Position numbers and translations under genes: made by a program
In this document: piece by piece, positions 23,166 through 33,632 of the stretch
How positions within the stretch are numbered: the stretch's first letter is position 1
Layout: the number at the start of each line of letters is the position of its first letter
The notes under the pieces: model-generated
What the model was told of the DNA's origin: nothing
Seen by the model: only the letters and a program-made list of their open reading frames with translations
Database searches by the model: none
Source of the DNA: Rugalucina vietnamica
Lineage: Eukaryota > Mollusca > Bivalvia > Lucinida > Lucinidae
Direction of reading: 5' to 3'
Assembly: GCA_964017185.1 (NCBI GenBank)
Contig: OZ024884.1
Span: forward strand, 12,129,548 to 12,193,547
Length of the DNA: 64,000 nucleotides

Positions 23166-23410
23166 GATGCCGAGCATTAACAAAAAATGCCATCAAAACG
23201 TTTTTCTAGAGGCCGTAGGAATTAAGCATGGCCGACTAGTGCGTCCGGCACACGTCTCAGTCAGGCGCTAATGTGTGACTGCTAAAGCGAGTTAAAGGAA
23301 CAAATTATTTTTATACGTCCAAAATCTAAAGCATGTTGAGAGTATTCATACGCCAGACGCGCGTTTGGGTTATACGCTAATGTGTGACTGCTGATACATA
23401 ATAAAGCCAG
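23165..23410 (+). repeat. H1-family edge fragments
   Basis: Begins with the block shared with 15.05 kb (GGATGCCGAGCATTAAC). It then has two forms of GCGCTAATGTGTGACTGCT, the second preceded by ACGCGCGTTTGGGTTATACG as in the centre of H1 at 14.5 kb. A 25-base T run follows at 23461-23485. Confidence 0.6.
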
Positions 23411-23517
23411 GAAAGCCTTCAAAGATTCGTTCTCAATATTGAACAAAACCGAGAACGGCTTTTTTTTTTTTTTTTTTTTTTTTTTGATCATATTTTAGCT
23501 GCAATTATGCACAAGTC

Positions 23518-23820
23518 ATTTGTAACCACTGCTCATCCACCTACGGGGAAGGGCGGTGATTGTGGCATTTCTGCTTTCAGTGCCCTGCTATAAGCCTCAC
23601 ACACAGGGGGGCAAACTGGGGGGTCAAAACTTTACTCTTTGGCCTCACCTTAGAAATAGAAAATTGCCCTGTAGTAAGGATCCTAATGCATAAAAAACCT
23701 CGTAATTCCCCCTGCACTGCGGATACACTCGACAAGTAATTGCTCTGCACTTAAGCCCGGCTATCCCCCACCCTTCACCGTAGGTATGTGTGAAGGGGGG
23801 AGGGCAATGGTTACAAAGGA
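23518..23820. mobile_element. palindromic MITE-like element, TTTGTAACCA ends
   Basis: Left arm TTTGTAACCACTGCTCATCC, then CCTACGGGGAAGGGCGGTG. The right arm is its inverted, diverged form ending CAATGGTTACAAAGG. The middle holds CACACACAGGGGGGCAAACT. No coding capacity. Confidence 0.6.
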
Positions 23821-25017
23821 CTGGTGCATTAGCAATCAATACATTTATCGACAAAAGAATAGAAACATGATGACTTTTGTTTTAGTGTGGAGGGTATCAA
23901 TCCACATTGCATGTGTATAGGGATGCAATGTCAATGATGTTGATTATCTTTTTTCATGTGGCACTTAGCATATTTCTGTAAAATGGAGGTAATTGTCCTT
24001 TGAAAAAAATGTTATTTTACCTCTAAGAAAGGACGCATTGTTGCTGGAAGAATGAATAAGGCCCAAAATAAATATTTGGTGTACATGGCAACAAACAATT
24101 TTGATGATGGGAATGAGGTGTTTACACAAACAAAACACTTTGAAAGATTAGCTCGCACATAGTTAAAGAAATCTGATGTATCTGCATGGACTGGGCATAT
24201 TCATCCATCATTATCCCTCAGCATTTGAAAGAAAACTCGATAGACTTACCTAGACCCGGTGGAAAATGGCGGCTTCTTGTTTACAATTTGCACATATCAT
24301 AAACATTGCGTATCACGTGATTCCCAGCAGTGTGGAAGTTGGTTTCTGATTCTCGTATTAATGTTAGTGTGTTATTGTTGTTAAAGTGCAAGAACAATGA
24401 ATGAGAAACCAATTTCACACATTTTTGAATTGCGTATATCATAAACGACCAACTGTATCCCTTAAATACAGCTGGGCATTTGTACACTGGTCCCCTAACT
24501 TACTATGGGGATTTTAGAAAGTTAGGTCCGTAGGTTTCAAACCCTGCATTACAATCCTACACACGCTATATATACTTATTTGAAACTCAAAACGAAATGG
24601 TGCCACGGTTTACATATAACAGAAGAGATAATTTTTATTTGCTCGCTCTGTTAACTGTTTTGATAAAAGATAATTCCTATTGTTGATTAGAAAATTTGAG
24701 AAAGAAATGCTGAATATTACAAAATAAAAATATGTTTCAAAACGTTTAAAACGTACAAGGGAAGATACTCCATTCTGATCTATTTTTGACAATAGCGAAG
24801 ACAGATCGTTGACAAGATTCCTCGTTTTGCACGTGCAGTGTTCGGTTAACAGTTACGTCGCGAGAAAAGAAATTTTAATGAACAAAATTTTTCGGTCATT
24901 CGTTTATGTAATATTTCGTAAAAGCTCCGAACAGATCTAAAGTAACCAGTGTTTGATTTGTCGTTGTGTAGGTCGCGCGGAAATTAAAATTTCACTCTGT
25001 CGGGTCATAAGGTAAGT
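23821..25017. other. no recognisable gene
   Basis: AT-rich sequence; no repeat family was identified. CACGTGATTCCCAGCAGTGT near 24315 closely resembles CACATGATTCCCAGCAGTGT (read on the - strand near 11030), which hints at a small shared repeat. Confidence 0.4.
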
Positions 25018-25176
25018 TAATTACCCGCTTCGCGACAGGTGGGCATGATATTTTCCTGACCTGTCCAGCCAAAAGCATGCACCTCGAGCCCTTCGGGCTC
25101 TCGGGCTCTCGGTGCATGCTTTTGCCTGGACAGGTCAGGAAAATATCATACCCACCTGTCGCGAAGCGGGTAATTA
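25018..25176. repeat. long near-perfect hairpin
   Basis: TAATTACCCGCTTCGCGACA ... CCAAAAGCATGCACC is followed, after a loop of CGAGCCC/GGGCTC words, by its reverse complement ending GCGGGTAATTA. Arms of ~65 bp differ at only a base or two. A Family A fragment starts two bases beyond the right end. Confidence 0.85.
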
Positions 25177-25178
25177 CT

Positions 25179-25263
25179 ACGTATACCCCTGCATACCCCA
25201 GTTTTGCTATATAAAAGTGGGGTTCAAGGGTGTATTCATTACACGGACATGTTTTCGTGATGA
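25179..25263 (-). mobile_element. Family A MITE, half copy 6
   Basis: Only the CCCCAGTTTTGCTATATAAA half and the end ACACGGACATGTTTTCGTGATG remain. It abuts the hairpin at 25018-25176. Confidence 0.75.
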
Positions 25264-25580
25264 GTAAGAGTCTGTTCGCATCTTTGCTTTGAGGCAGAAC
25301 GGTTCCTTTTACTCACAGTCCCGAAAGGCGACAAATGACATTTTGGGAAAGGATTCAGTAATAGACGATGATTCATCGAAGTATTTGTATTGTAAGTCAA
25401 CGGAACAATGGTGCAATGGTCTCAAGCTTGCATTTTTTAAAAGAAAAAGACTGTATTACTACTTTTAGTTTTAATTAGAAGTAATTACGCCATAGTTTAT
25501 TGTTGTCAAACAATTTTCACTTGTGTAGTTTAAAAGTTTAATAGTTTATTTGAGTGTCACATATCACAGACATACAATAC

Positions 25581-25844
25581 ATCATGAAAACATGTCCGTG
25601 CAATGTATACCCCCTTAAACCCCACTTTTATATAGAAAAACTGGGGTATGCAGGGGTATACCTATTTTTCTTATTTTTGCTCCAAAACATAGACTGTGGG
25701 TACTCGTTAGAACCGCCTCAGCGAGTACCCACAATCTATGTTTTGGAGCAAAAATAAGAAAAATATCAAATTTTTTCTGATAAAATTTTCATTTTTACAA
25801 CTGAAAATAATCTCTGTGTATTGCATGGGCAAGTTTTCCTAATG
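25581..25844 (+). mobile_element. Family A MITE, copy 7
   Basis: Full length, but the central palindrome is shortened (GAACCGCCTCAGCGAGTACC), so one arm has lost part of its GAGGCGGTTCTAACG. Confidence 0.8.
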
Positions 25845-25886
25845 CTTTACAAATTTAAAACATCTATACAGACGTACGAGACACTA

Positions 25887-26929
25887 CACTGAAACAAAGT
25901 TATAAGAGGCCACCTCATATTTTGTCTTCTAGTTCAGAAAGTAAAATACGATCAAATAAAATTCATGATCATATGAATAAACCAATGTCTAACAGTGGCT
26001 CTGTGAGTTTCTGCATTCCAAAATGCGTGATACTTCTCACACAGACGAAGCATGTGTAAAGGTACCCTATTTCAAAAAGTCACACTTTATTAACATCAAA
26101 TTAAATGTCATATTATGACGTTGTGTTTTTACATTTTAATTTATTTGAAAGTGCTACTGACTGCCATGATGCAAGATAAAATTAAGTCAAAAGTGTTGCT
26201 GCAATAAGAATCTTCGTTTCTGTTTTGCACATGCAAGAAGACAACAACCTGAATAACAGGAATTCAGCTTTTGTATGCAATTTGCATACTAACTTTGTTC
26301 TTCTCCAGTTGCGTTATTATCAGCAGCACGGCATTGAAATTTTCAGCGATTATTTAGGTCAAATGCTAGACTCTGATAAACTTTGAAAATTAAAAAAATC
26401 GTCCACAAATTTTGTTATTTTGTTCGTTAAAAATTGGCATTGAAACCGGAAGTGTGCGGCAGCCTTGACATGTTGGTCCTCGAAAATGGTCAAAAACAGT
26501 TCAGTCGAATTATATCTCTCATTTCCAGGCCTCATCAAGTGAATTTAACAGGGGTCAACATGTTTAAGAGGCACATTTATGAATTTTTCAAAAAATCTCA
26601 AAATTGGCGATTTTTAAAAATGCATAAAAATTCTACCAGTAGAGAAAATTCGAATGTTTGATGTTTTTCCGAGCCGTAACGACCCCTTTGATGACACCCG
26701 TTCCTAATTTCAATAAATGGTGTGCTGTATCCAATTTTTTATTTAAAAACATTGATTTTTGCATTTTTACTCCAAAAACGCCTTTAGTAAAAGAAAATTA
26801 TTTCTTAACACTTTGGAACTTTACTTACTTGAAAGACACGTCTTTTGGCAAAAAATTGTGCAATTTTGAACTTGGCTTAGAAACAAAAAATGAGTTTAAA
26901 AGTGGCCTCTTTATAACTTTGTTTCAGTG
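25887..26929 (+). mobile_element. TA-flanked 1,043-bp element (Family D), copy 2
   Basis: Inverted relative to copy 1 at 2579-3621; same length, same ends (CACTGAAACAAAGTTATAA), TA on both sides. Two short frames in a row, 26434-26661 (75 codons) and 26658 onward, encode the same peptides as copy 1 (MALKPEVCGSLDMLVLENGQ start). The second frame runs a little past the element's end here, giving a different C-terminus from copy 1, so its end is not conserved. No known domain recognised. Confidence 0.85.
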
Positions 26930-27104
26930 TATATATTTTTTTCAATTGGCATTAAACAGAATACATGTATCACATATTTACAAAATGTACAACAAGTAAA
27001 ATACCTTAAAGAGAATTTAAAGCTTACAAAATCCACATGTAATAAAACATAAAGAGCATTCGTTTGCATTTAAAGAAAAAAATGAGAAACATACAATTAC
27101 GAAA

Positions 27105-27242
27105 TGTCATTAAACTACTTGGCTCCATGTTTCCAACTCTAGAGGGTCACTGGCGAGACTTTAATAGTCGAAACCGCGGTATGGCTCGTCCCCTTTCTCA
27201 TTAATATGTTCACTGCTCTTAAAGGATCTGAGTTTTAATTTT
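27105..27242 (+). repeat. dispersed repeat (Family O), copy 1
   Basis: AGAGGGTCACTGGCGAG, GTCGAAACCGCGGTATGGC and CCCCTTTCTCATTAATATG in this order. The same order occurs at 48.5 and 59.8 kb. It ends where a Family B MITE begins. Confidence 0.6.
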
Positions 27243-27372
27243 TGAGCCTCCACATGGTGGCCAACAATCTGCATAGGCGAAAACAAAGGGACAGATCAGC
27301 TTCGCAGTAACTGCGAAGCTGATCATGACCTTTGTTTTCGCTACTCGGATAGTACAATTCCTCTTCTACTTA
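27243..27372 (+). mobile_element. Family B MITE (TGAGCCGC ends), half copy 1
   Basis: Family B layout: end TGAGCCGCNTCATGGGAAAA; a hairpin of GCGAAAACAAAGGCGCNGAT with its mirror; ACGGATAGTACAATTCCTC; AAATTTCAAGCTTCTAG; GGNCGGTTTGTGTCGGACC; mirrored end. This copy has the left end and a strong hairpin (GCTTCGCAGTAACTGCGAAGC) but stops after CTCTTCTAC. Confidence 0.7.
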
Positions 27373-27714
27373 AGGTAAAGAATAACAAACACCGTGGCGC
27401 TTAAAGGTCCGTGCGTCGCGAAGGACGAAATAATATAACGTCGTGTCAATGACGTCGTTTTCAAGATGGCGTCGGCTGTAGGTGTGCGGTCCGAACACAC
27501 TGAAGCAAAGAAACGGATTGCTTTTAAAGTTTATTTTACAAATGAAATGAAACTGAAGGTATAGAAAATGATGACGACGATAGTCAATGCCGTCTCCAAT
27601 TTTATGCATATTTCTTTAGGCCTGTTTTAGATTACCAGCGTGTGCTTTTGGTTTATAGGATAAAACTGGTGACATAAAGAGAAAAATGAATTTATAGAAT
27701 TCCAGAAAGCTGTT

Positions 27715-27800
27715 GTACGTTATTTCGTACACCCATCGGCATTCCGGACGGCTTAGATGATGTGCGGGACTGGAGGATCGAACCCGCCAAAGCCTCATCA
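27715..27800 (-). repeat. tRNA-derived SINE fragment
   Basis: On the - strand GGCGGGTTCGATCCTCCAGT matches a Pol III B box (GGTTCGANNCC). No A box at the right distance was seen, so only a 3' piece is called. Confidence 0.35.
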
Positions 27801-27962
27801 AGTTATTATCATTCTGTTCATTCGCCTGATAATTTATCTATTTTTTTTATTAAATTTTATTTATTTATTTATTTAGTTAGTTATTTAATTATTTATACGT
27901 GGTGTTTGGTGGCTTATGCCTTCGAGCTTTCAAGCCTCATGGAAGGAACTTGAGCTTTGGAA

Positions 27963-28467
27963 TGAGCCTCTGAATGAGAAAACCAACAATCGGGGTTTCC
28001 GACCTGGGCCCGAGGTTATAAAACTTTTTTTCAAGCTCAGCTCAGCTGAGCATGAATTTTCAACTGCTCATAAATGTTTAAATACATGTAGTCAAAATTG
28101 GTGGAAAATTCAAGTTCAAAACTAAACAAAAACTAATTTATCCTGCTCATATTTATTTATTTATACAACAATTGTCGTCATTTTAACATTTTGCCAACAA
28201 TTGTTGGCATTTTAACATTTATTGGCAGGTCTGCTGAGCTGAGCATGAAAAAAGTTTTATAACCTCGGGGCCAGGTCCGACACAATCCGGACTATACAGC
28301 TACAGAAGCAGTATAGAAGCTTTAAATTTTATATTTGAGTAGAAGAGAATTGCAATATCCGAGTAACGAAAACAATGGTGCTGATCAGCTGTGCAGTTAC
28401 TGCATAGCTAATCTGCGCCTTTGGTTTCGCATATGCAGATTGTTTGTTTTCTGATGCAGCGGCTCGC
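27963..28467 (-). mobile_element. Family B MITE, copy 2, split by a Family C insertion
   Basis: Left part (GAGCCTCTGAATGAGAAAACC, GGTTTCCGACC) and right part (GGTCCGACACAATCCGGAC ... GCAGCGGCTC) join into one Family B element when 28006-28272 is set aside. The hairpin near 28385-28430 is diverged. Confidence 0.75.
28006..28272. mobile_element. Family C MITE, copy 1 (nested in Family B)
   Basis: Ends are inverted repeats GGCCCCGAGGTTATAAAAC ... with GCTCAGCTCAGCTGAGCATGA just inside. A second copy lies at 47535-47759. The interior has ACAATTGTTGGCATTTTAAC. No coding capacity. Confidence 0.8.
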
Positions 28468-28659
28468 ATATAAGTTTAAAGGCACAGAAAAGAGAGACAC
28501 TTTTAAAATGATTTTTGTTTGTCCCACCCTCGGTTGTAATTAGTCACGCAAGGAAAATAATAATACAAAAACAGACACATTATATACTTTACAAGCATGA
28601 CCTTACATCGCATGCCTTGCGCGTTTGATGAAATGATATATTTGTTGAACAATTGAATA

Positions 28660-28786
28660 AGTTGGATTGAAGGCCATCTGATGACTGGTTAACCGCTCAG
28701 GTTTGAGTCTGACCAGGAAATTTAAGTGATTTCAAGTCAAACCGCCAATACATAGCTGGGTGGTTATATTTTACGGAGTGGCTATT
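28660..28786 (+). repeat. SINE-like repeat (Family I), copy 4, 5' part
   Basis: CTGGTTAACCGCTCAGG, GTCTGACCAGGAAA and GGGTGGTTATATTT match the copy at 51.6 kb. The 3' part resumes at 29829, beyond an inserted foldback. Confidence 0.7.
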
Positions 28787-29828
28787 ACCAGTTGACTGGC
28801 AGCAGCGATTTTACGTTAAAATGGCTGCTGCCAGTTAAGTGGTAATAGCGATTTACGTTAAATTGGCTGCTGCCAGTTGACAGGTAATAGCGATTTTACG
28901 TTAAATTGGCTGCTGCCAGTTGACTGGTAATAGCGATTTTACATTAAATTGGCTGCTGCAAGTTGACCGTCACCAGCCATTTTATAATTTTAGGATTAAT
29001 CGCTGCTGCCAGTCAACTTATTATAGCATTTTAACATTATAGCTGCTGCCAGTTGACTTTCATATTTTACAAATTATAATTTGCACATAGATGAAGTAAA
29101 GACAACGTAAGAGTTGTCATAATATGAGTAGAAAATGTATCAAATGAAAGGGTATCTAAACTATTTACATTACTTACAGTGTTGTTAAAAATGTCCCATT
29201 TTGTCCAAAGCATGTATATTATGCTTGTAGAAGCCTTCTTGGTATCAGTTTTGGTCTTACAAATACCTTATAAACTGTTGTTTTTGTACTAATGCAAAAC
29301 ATTTGTATTGCTTCAAATGTCAGCTTATTCAATTCTTCCTGATCTTAATGTTGAATTCTTGGCTGTTATAAGTAGTATGCGTTCACGATCACGCAATCCA
29401 TCTATTTACTGTTATATCGCGATCGTATTCTTGTTCAAATTTCTTTAGTATGTTTTAACATGCAACTTCAGATACTTTATGTCTACCGCCTTTTGTTATT
29501 TTCTGGATGATACCAAACCCGTCTGCGAAATTGCACAACACCTGTGTTGTGCACAAAAGGAAAACAGTATCTATTTTCCTTTGAAGTCATAATTGCTAAC
29601 ACTGACTAAGCTTAAAATAAAACAAAAATAATTCTAACTATAACCAGTTGACTGGCAGCAGCGATTTGTCGTAAAAATGGCTGGTGACAGTCAACTGGCA
29701 GCAACCAATTTAACGTAAAATCGCTATAACCAGTCAGCTGGCAGCAGCCAATTTAACGTAAAATCGCTATTACCAGTCAACTGGCAGCAGCGATTTCAAC
29801 GTAAAATCGCTGCTGCCAACTGGTACTA
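28787..29828. mobile_element. foldback element H2 with repeated arms (CAGTTGACTGGCAGCAGC words)
   Basis: Left arm 28787-29060 holds about five reiterations of CAGTTGACTGGCAGCAGCGA / TGGCTGCTGCCAGTTGAC with TTTTACGTTAAA between them, about 58 bp per period. Right arm 29636-29828 holds three to four, ending AAAATCGCTGCTGCCAACTGG. Between them is ~570 bp of unrelated AT-rich sequence without a coding frame. Long, internally repetitive inverted arms around a unique centre are the layout of FB-type foldback transposons. It interrupts a Family I SINE. Confidence 0.75.
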
Positions 29829-29951
29829 GTTTAAGCCCTAATTTTGACATCCTAATTTTTGGGTAAAAGTCCAGTAAAATGGAGGCAACGTCCCGGCATG
29901 GCCATAGCTGTTGACTGGGACGTTAAGCATCAATCCAAACAAACAAACACG
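29829..29951 (+). repeat. SINE-like repeat (Family I), copy 4, 3' part
   Basis: GGAGGCAACGTCCCGGCAT, GACTGGGACGTTAAGCATCA and the AAAC tail. It continues the part ending at 28786. Confidence 0.75.
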
Positions 29952-30222
29952 TTTGACTGAAATTTAGGGTCAAGGACTTTGAACAGTACCGCTATACATA
30001 CTGTTGAACTTAGGCCGGATTTGAACCATTCACCGTTCGTGATATGACTGAAAGGTCATTCGAGTTAAAAATCACTCAGTCAGATACAAGCACACGTCAA
30101 TGATTTAAAATTCGCCGCCTAAAGCCCATTTTAATAAACCAAATGCCGAACGTTTATGAAACACGTCCGAACAGTCTAAAGGCGCCATTTTCATGAAGTC
30201 AAGGTCACTTACGGAAAATTAA

Positions 30223-30927
30223 AGACAGATGCACGTAATTGAAGGCGCTCAAATGAACGTGCGTATCTAAGGGTCGAAACGTCATTTTTAAGCCGCATTC
30301 GTAACGTCAATTTTCGCTCGAAACGTCATTTCTAGCGTCAATTTACGTTCGGAATACGAAACTATATCCATACAATTATGCAGAGGACTTCAGAAATGTA
30401 AAAAGTTTAATATTATTTATCATTTTTGCTCAAAATATAGATTGTGGACATGCTATCCCGAAGAAAACAACATTTCCGCGACAGTTAGCAATATTGAATA
30501 CTAAACAGTGTCGGAAATTTTGGCGCAAAATCGACGTCGCGCGTAAAATGTACTGAATTCAGCAACGACTACCTCTCTTCGCACGCCTATAGCAGGAAAA
30601 CGAATTCGATAACTAAGGACTTTCTCGTTATCTATATGTAGTTCAGGAATTTCTCTGATACATATCAGTTTTTTAAAAAAATCCTACCGTGGATTTTTTG
30701 AAATATATCAAGAAAATTAACAAAAAGGGGGTCTAAAAATCGCATTTTACGTTGACGTCAATGTATTTTCGCTCTCAAATTTGACGATTTTGAAGGCCGA
30801 TATCTCAAAAAACAAGCTCGGAACGGTATCGATTTCTTTCCATTTTCGCATGTAGGACATAAAAATACACTCACATGCAAAAAAATAAACAAAATTCTAC
30901 CGTGAGGTCAATTACGTACATCTGGCT
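30223..30927 (+). mobile_element. TTAA-flanked element (Family F), copy 1
   Basis: 705 bp between two TTAA tetranucleotides, with inverted ends AGCCAGATGTACGTAATTGA (left end with two changes). Copy 2 at 33633-34333 is its reverse complement over the full length. A TTAA target is typical of piggyBac-type insertions, but no transposase is present and the ends do not start CCC, so assignment is open. Confidence 0.75.
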
Positions 30928-31264
30928 TTAAGAATTTTAGCTTACATGTACCTGTCTTCACCGCCGAAACCAACCTGGTAGTCAAGGACTTTTATTTTAC
31001 TTTTTGACTCACAATATAAAAACGAGACTATATTTAGTTTTAAAAAAATTCTATTAGTTCTCTTGTAAACGGCGCTCATGTGCAAAAAGCTACGCGATTT
31101 TATTACTTTACCATTACGTAACATACAAATAAAGGCATTTTTAGCCATTTTAGGGGAACGATTTGCAGGGAAACCAACCTGGTAGCCATGTTTTTTATTA
31201 CACGAATCGATAGATATAAATATTTTCTCTAAAATATCAAAAAATGAAAACAATCTATGGATCA

Positions 31265-31391
31265 GCAACATTATGGCTCTTTACCTTAAATCCGAAATTT
31301 CAAGCTCCTAGATCTTTTCTGATTGTATACAGGTCGGTTTGTGTCGGACCTGTTCGGAAACCACATTGCTGGTTTTCCCACAAGGCGGCTC
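31265..31391 (+). mobile_element. Family B MITE, half copy 3
   Basis: Right half only: AATCCGAAATTTCAAGCTCC, GGTCGGTTTGTGTCGGACC, TTTTCCCACAAGGCGGCTC. Confidence 0.7.
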
Positions 31392-31571
31392 TTTTATCAA
31401 AGTGTTCTAGTAAAAAGGAACAGAGCATTGTCAAATTAAATCTAAAACAACCGAATCTAAATTACCACCAAGAGTGCACCCACCGATAGGCCTAAAGGAG
31501 CGAGTCTGCGAGCCTTCGGGTACTTACTCACCAAGACCTGGCACCAGAGCGTCTTATCAAGCTTCTCCGCC

Positions 31572-31843
31572 ATAACGAAAACTTGCCCATGCGATATATA
31601 CAGAATTCTTTTTCATATGTAAAAAATGAAAAATTTCTGATATTTTTCTTATTTTTGCTCAAAACAAAGATTGTGGGTACACGTTAGAACCGCCTCGACG
31701 AGGCGGTTCTAACGAGTACCCACAATCTAAATTATGTTTTTGAGCAAAAATAAGAAAAATAGATATTCCCACGCATACACCAGTTTTACTATATAAAAGC
31801 GGGGTTTAAGGGGGTATACATTTCGCGGACATGTTTTCCTGAT
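31572..31843 (-). mobile_element. Family A MITE, copy 8
   Basis: Full length, with a long central palindrome (GATTGTGGGTAC on both sides of GAACCGCCTCGACGAGGCGG). One arm has a small insertion (CTAAATTATGTTTTT). Confidence 0.85.
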
Positions 31844-32922
31844 CCCACATCTCCGGGAACATTTGTGTCCAGAGCAAGCGGGGGTCAACTGAAGAGAATA
31901 TATACAGTCAGGTAAAACATCCTTTTGCTGATTTAAAATAACATCTTAAGTATTTCGACAGCTTCGTGCACCCGATCTTGGCGACCAACAAAGGCGCTGA
32001 TATCAGGTTTTACGTGCGTGTTTGAATCGTTTGACCTTTTAATTCTGTTTTTGTTTATTCAAGTTTCATCTTAGATGCTTGCCTTAGTTATTTTTTATAG
32101 CCTCAACCCTTCAATGTACTTTTCTATAGCTATAACTAATGTGGAAAAGGCACATATAGATATCCATCCGAGAAAAAAAGAAGTCCGGTTTTAAAAGATT
32201 GTTTATTCGTCAATATGATTATTTAAGGATGTAAAGCTGTAGACATACAAAAAGTAAATCGATTGTTTTGTCAACTGGGACACTTAAAAGTTTGAAAGTT
32301 ACTAACGTTTCAAATTAAAAAGAATGCTTAGAGGCCATGGGTAGTGATTCGGTCGGCGGTCATCAGTCTGCGGTCTTTGCAAGCCTTAGGCATATTCGTC
32401 CCCAATTATTTCGATACAAATTGTTATTTCGGTTTCTAATATATAAACGACATGCTTAAGACATGATTTCTACGTCCTTGAGGTGGGAACATGGATTAAG
32501 TCCGTTTGGCCCGGCATGACGTAAAACTGCCACTCTTTACTACTACTACTACTACATGATTTCTATCATTGATTATGCCTGTAGTGCCTGTCTGTTCTTC
32601 ATAATAATAATAGTTCATCGCGGTTTGTATTTAGCGCTACACTGCCGTGGTCACTTCAATAGTTTTTTTTATGATAACCTCGAAGGTACGAATGAAGCCG
32701 AGATAGCCTGATTCTCTTTCTCTCTCTAGTAATCAAGGGCGGAAAAATGATTCGGTATCAATTAAGCATGACACTGGTTCCTATTCCGAATATATTTACA
32801 TATAACATAAACCTGATAACGGGAAACCAGCCGATAATGGCAACTATTTATAGATTATTATTTATAGACCATAAATGTCAATAATAACATGAGTAATGCC
32901 GTTAAAAGTCTGTCGGCCCCAT
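31844..32922. other. no recognisable gene
   Basis: AT-rich sequence without recognised repeats, apart from a short (ACT)n tract near 32538-32555. Confidence 0.45.
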
Positions 32923-32998
32923 TAGCTCAGTGTGTTAAGCATCGGTCTTCTAATCAGACTCTTACAGGTTCGAATCTCGCCGCGTACGCGTATCCGCT
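32923..32998 (+). pseudogene. tRNA-like sequence, probably SINE head or tRNA pseudogene
   Basis: GGCCCCATTAGCTCAGTGTG contains a good A box (TTAGCTCAGTG) and GGTTCGAATCTCG is a good B box, at normal tRNA spacing. The loop CTTCTAA would give anticodon TCT (Arg). However, the anticodon stem has two mismatches and the acceptor and T arms pair poorly, so a working tRNA is unlikely. A T-rich tract follows. Confidence 0.6.
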
Positions 32999-33036
32999 AT
33001 TCATATTTTTTTTTTTTATTTATTTTATTTTATTTT

Positions 33037-33069
<33 letters not shown>

Positions 33070-33209
33070 TTATCATAATAAATTTCTTTTCTTTCTTCAT
33101 TCGTTTTTATTCTTCCTTTTTATGGAGACTATTTAGCAGTACGCTGAAAAAGTTGTTCAGTATTGGCGATAACTGGTAGGCCCAGACAGATGAATGTTGC
33201 ATTATCAAA

Positions 33210-33418
33210 TGAGCCGCGTCACAAGAAAGCGGATTTTTGCCTATGCGAAAACAAAGGCGCAGATCAGCGCCTTTGTTTTCGCCACACGGATAGTACACCT
33301 TCTCTTCTTATTAAATCCGAAATTTCAAGCTTCTATGCTGCTTCTGGGACTGTACATGTCAGTTTGTGTCAGACCTGGTCGGAAACCCCGAAGACCGGTT
33401 TTCTCGCGTCGCGGCTCA
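33210..33418 (+). mobile_element. Family B MITE, copy 4
   Basis: Both ends present (TGAGCCGCGTCACAAG ... TCGCGTCGCGGCTCA). The hairpin has lost its inner part: GCGCAGATCAGCGCC is left at the apex. Confidence 0.85.
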
Positions 33419-33499
33419 AATATTGAATTTTGAAATGATGTATAACCGTATCTTCAATGGCAAAAAAGATAAATGTATTACATAGGTGTAAATTATGTA

Positions 33500-33628
33500 A
33501 AGTGTATGTTGAGATATCTGATGATTTTCACATATCAGCCGATATTTTAACTGTAAATTTCTGATAACTGACGTTTCCATTCACTTGACGTCATTAAAAA
33601 GTGTTTCACGTCAGAAATTCTAAGGCCT
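33500..33628 (+). repeat. dispersed repeat (Family G), copy 1, left part
   Basis: CTGACGTTTCCATTCACTTG, ACGTCATTAAAAAGTGT and CGTCAGAAATTCTAAGGCC match 39.70 kb. It is interrupted by the TTAA element at 33633. Confidence 0.7.
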
Positions 33629-33632
33629 TTAA

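Noticed and set aside
32923-32998. A functional tRNA-Arg(TCT)
   Set aside because: A and B boxes are good, but the anticodon stem has two mismatches and the acceptor and T stems do not pair, so it is listed as tRNA-like only.
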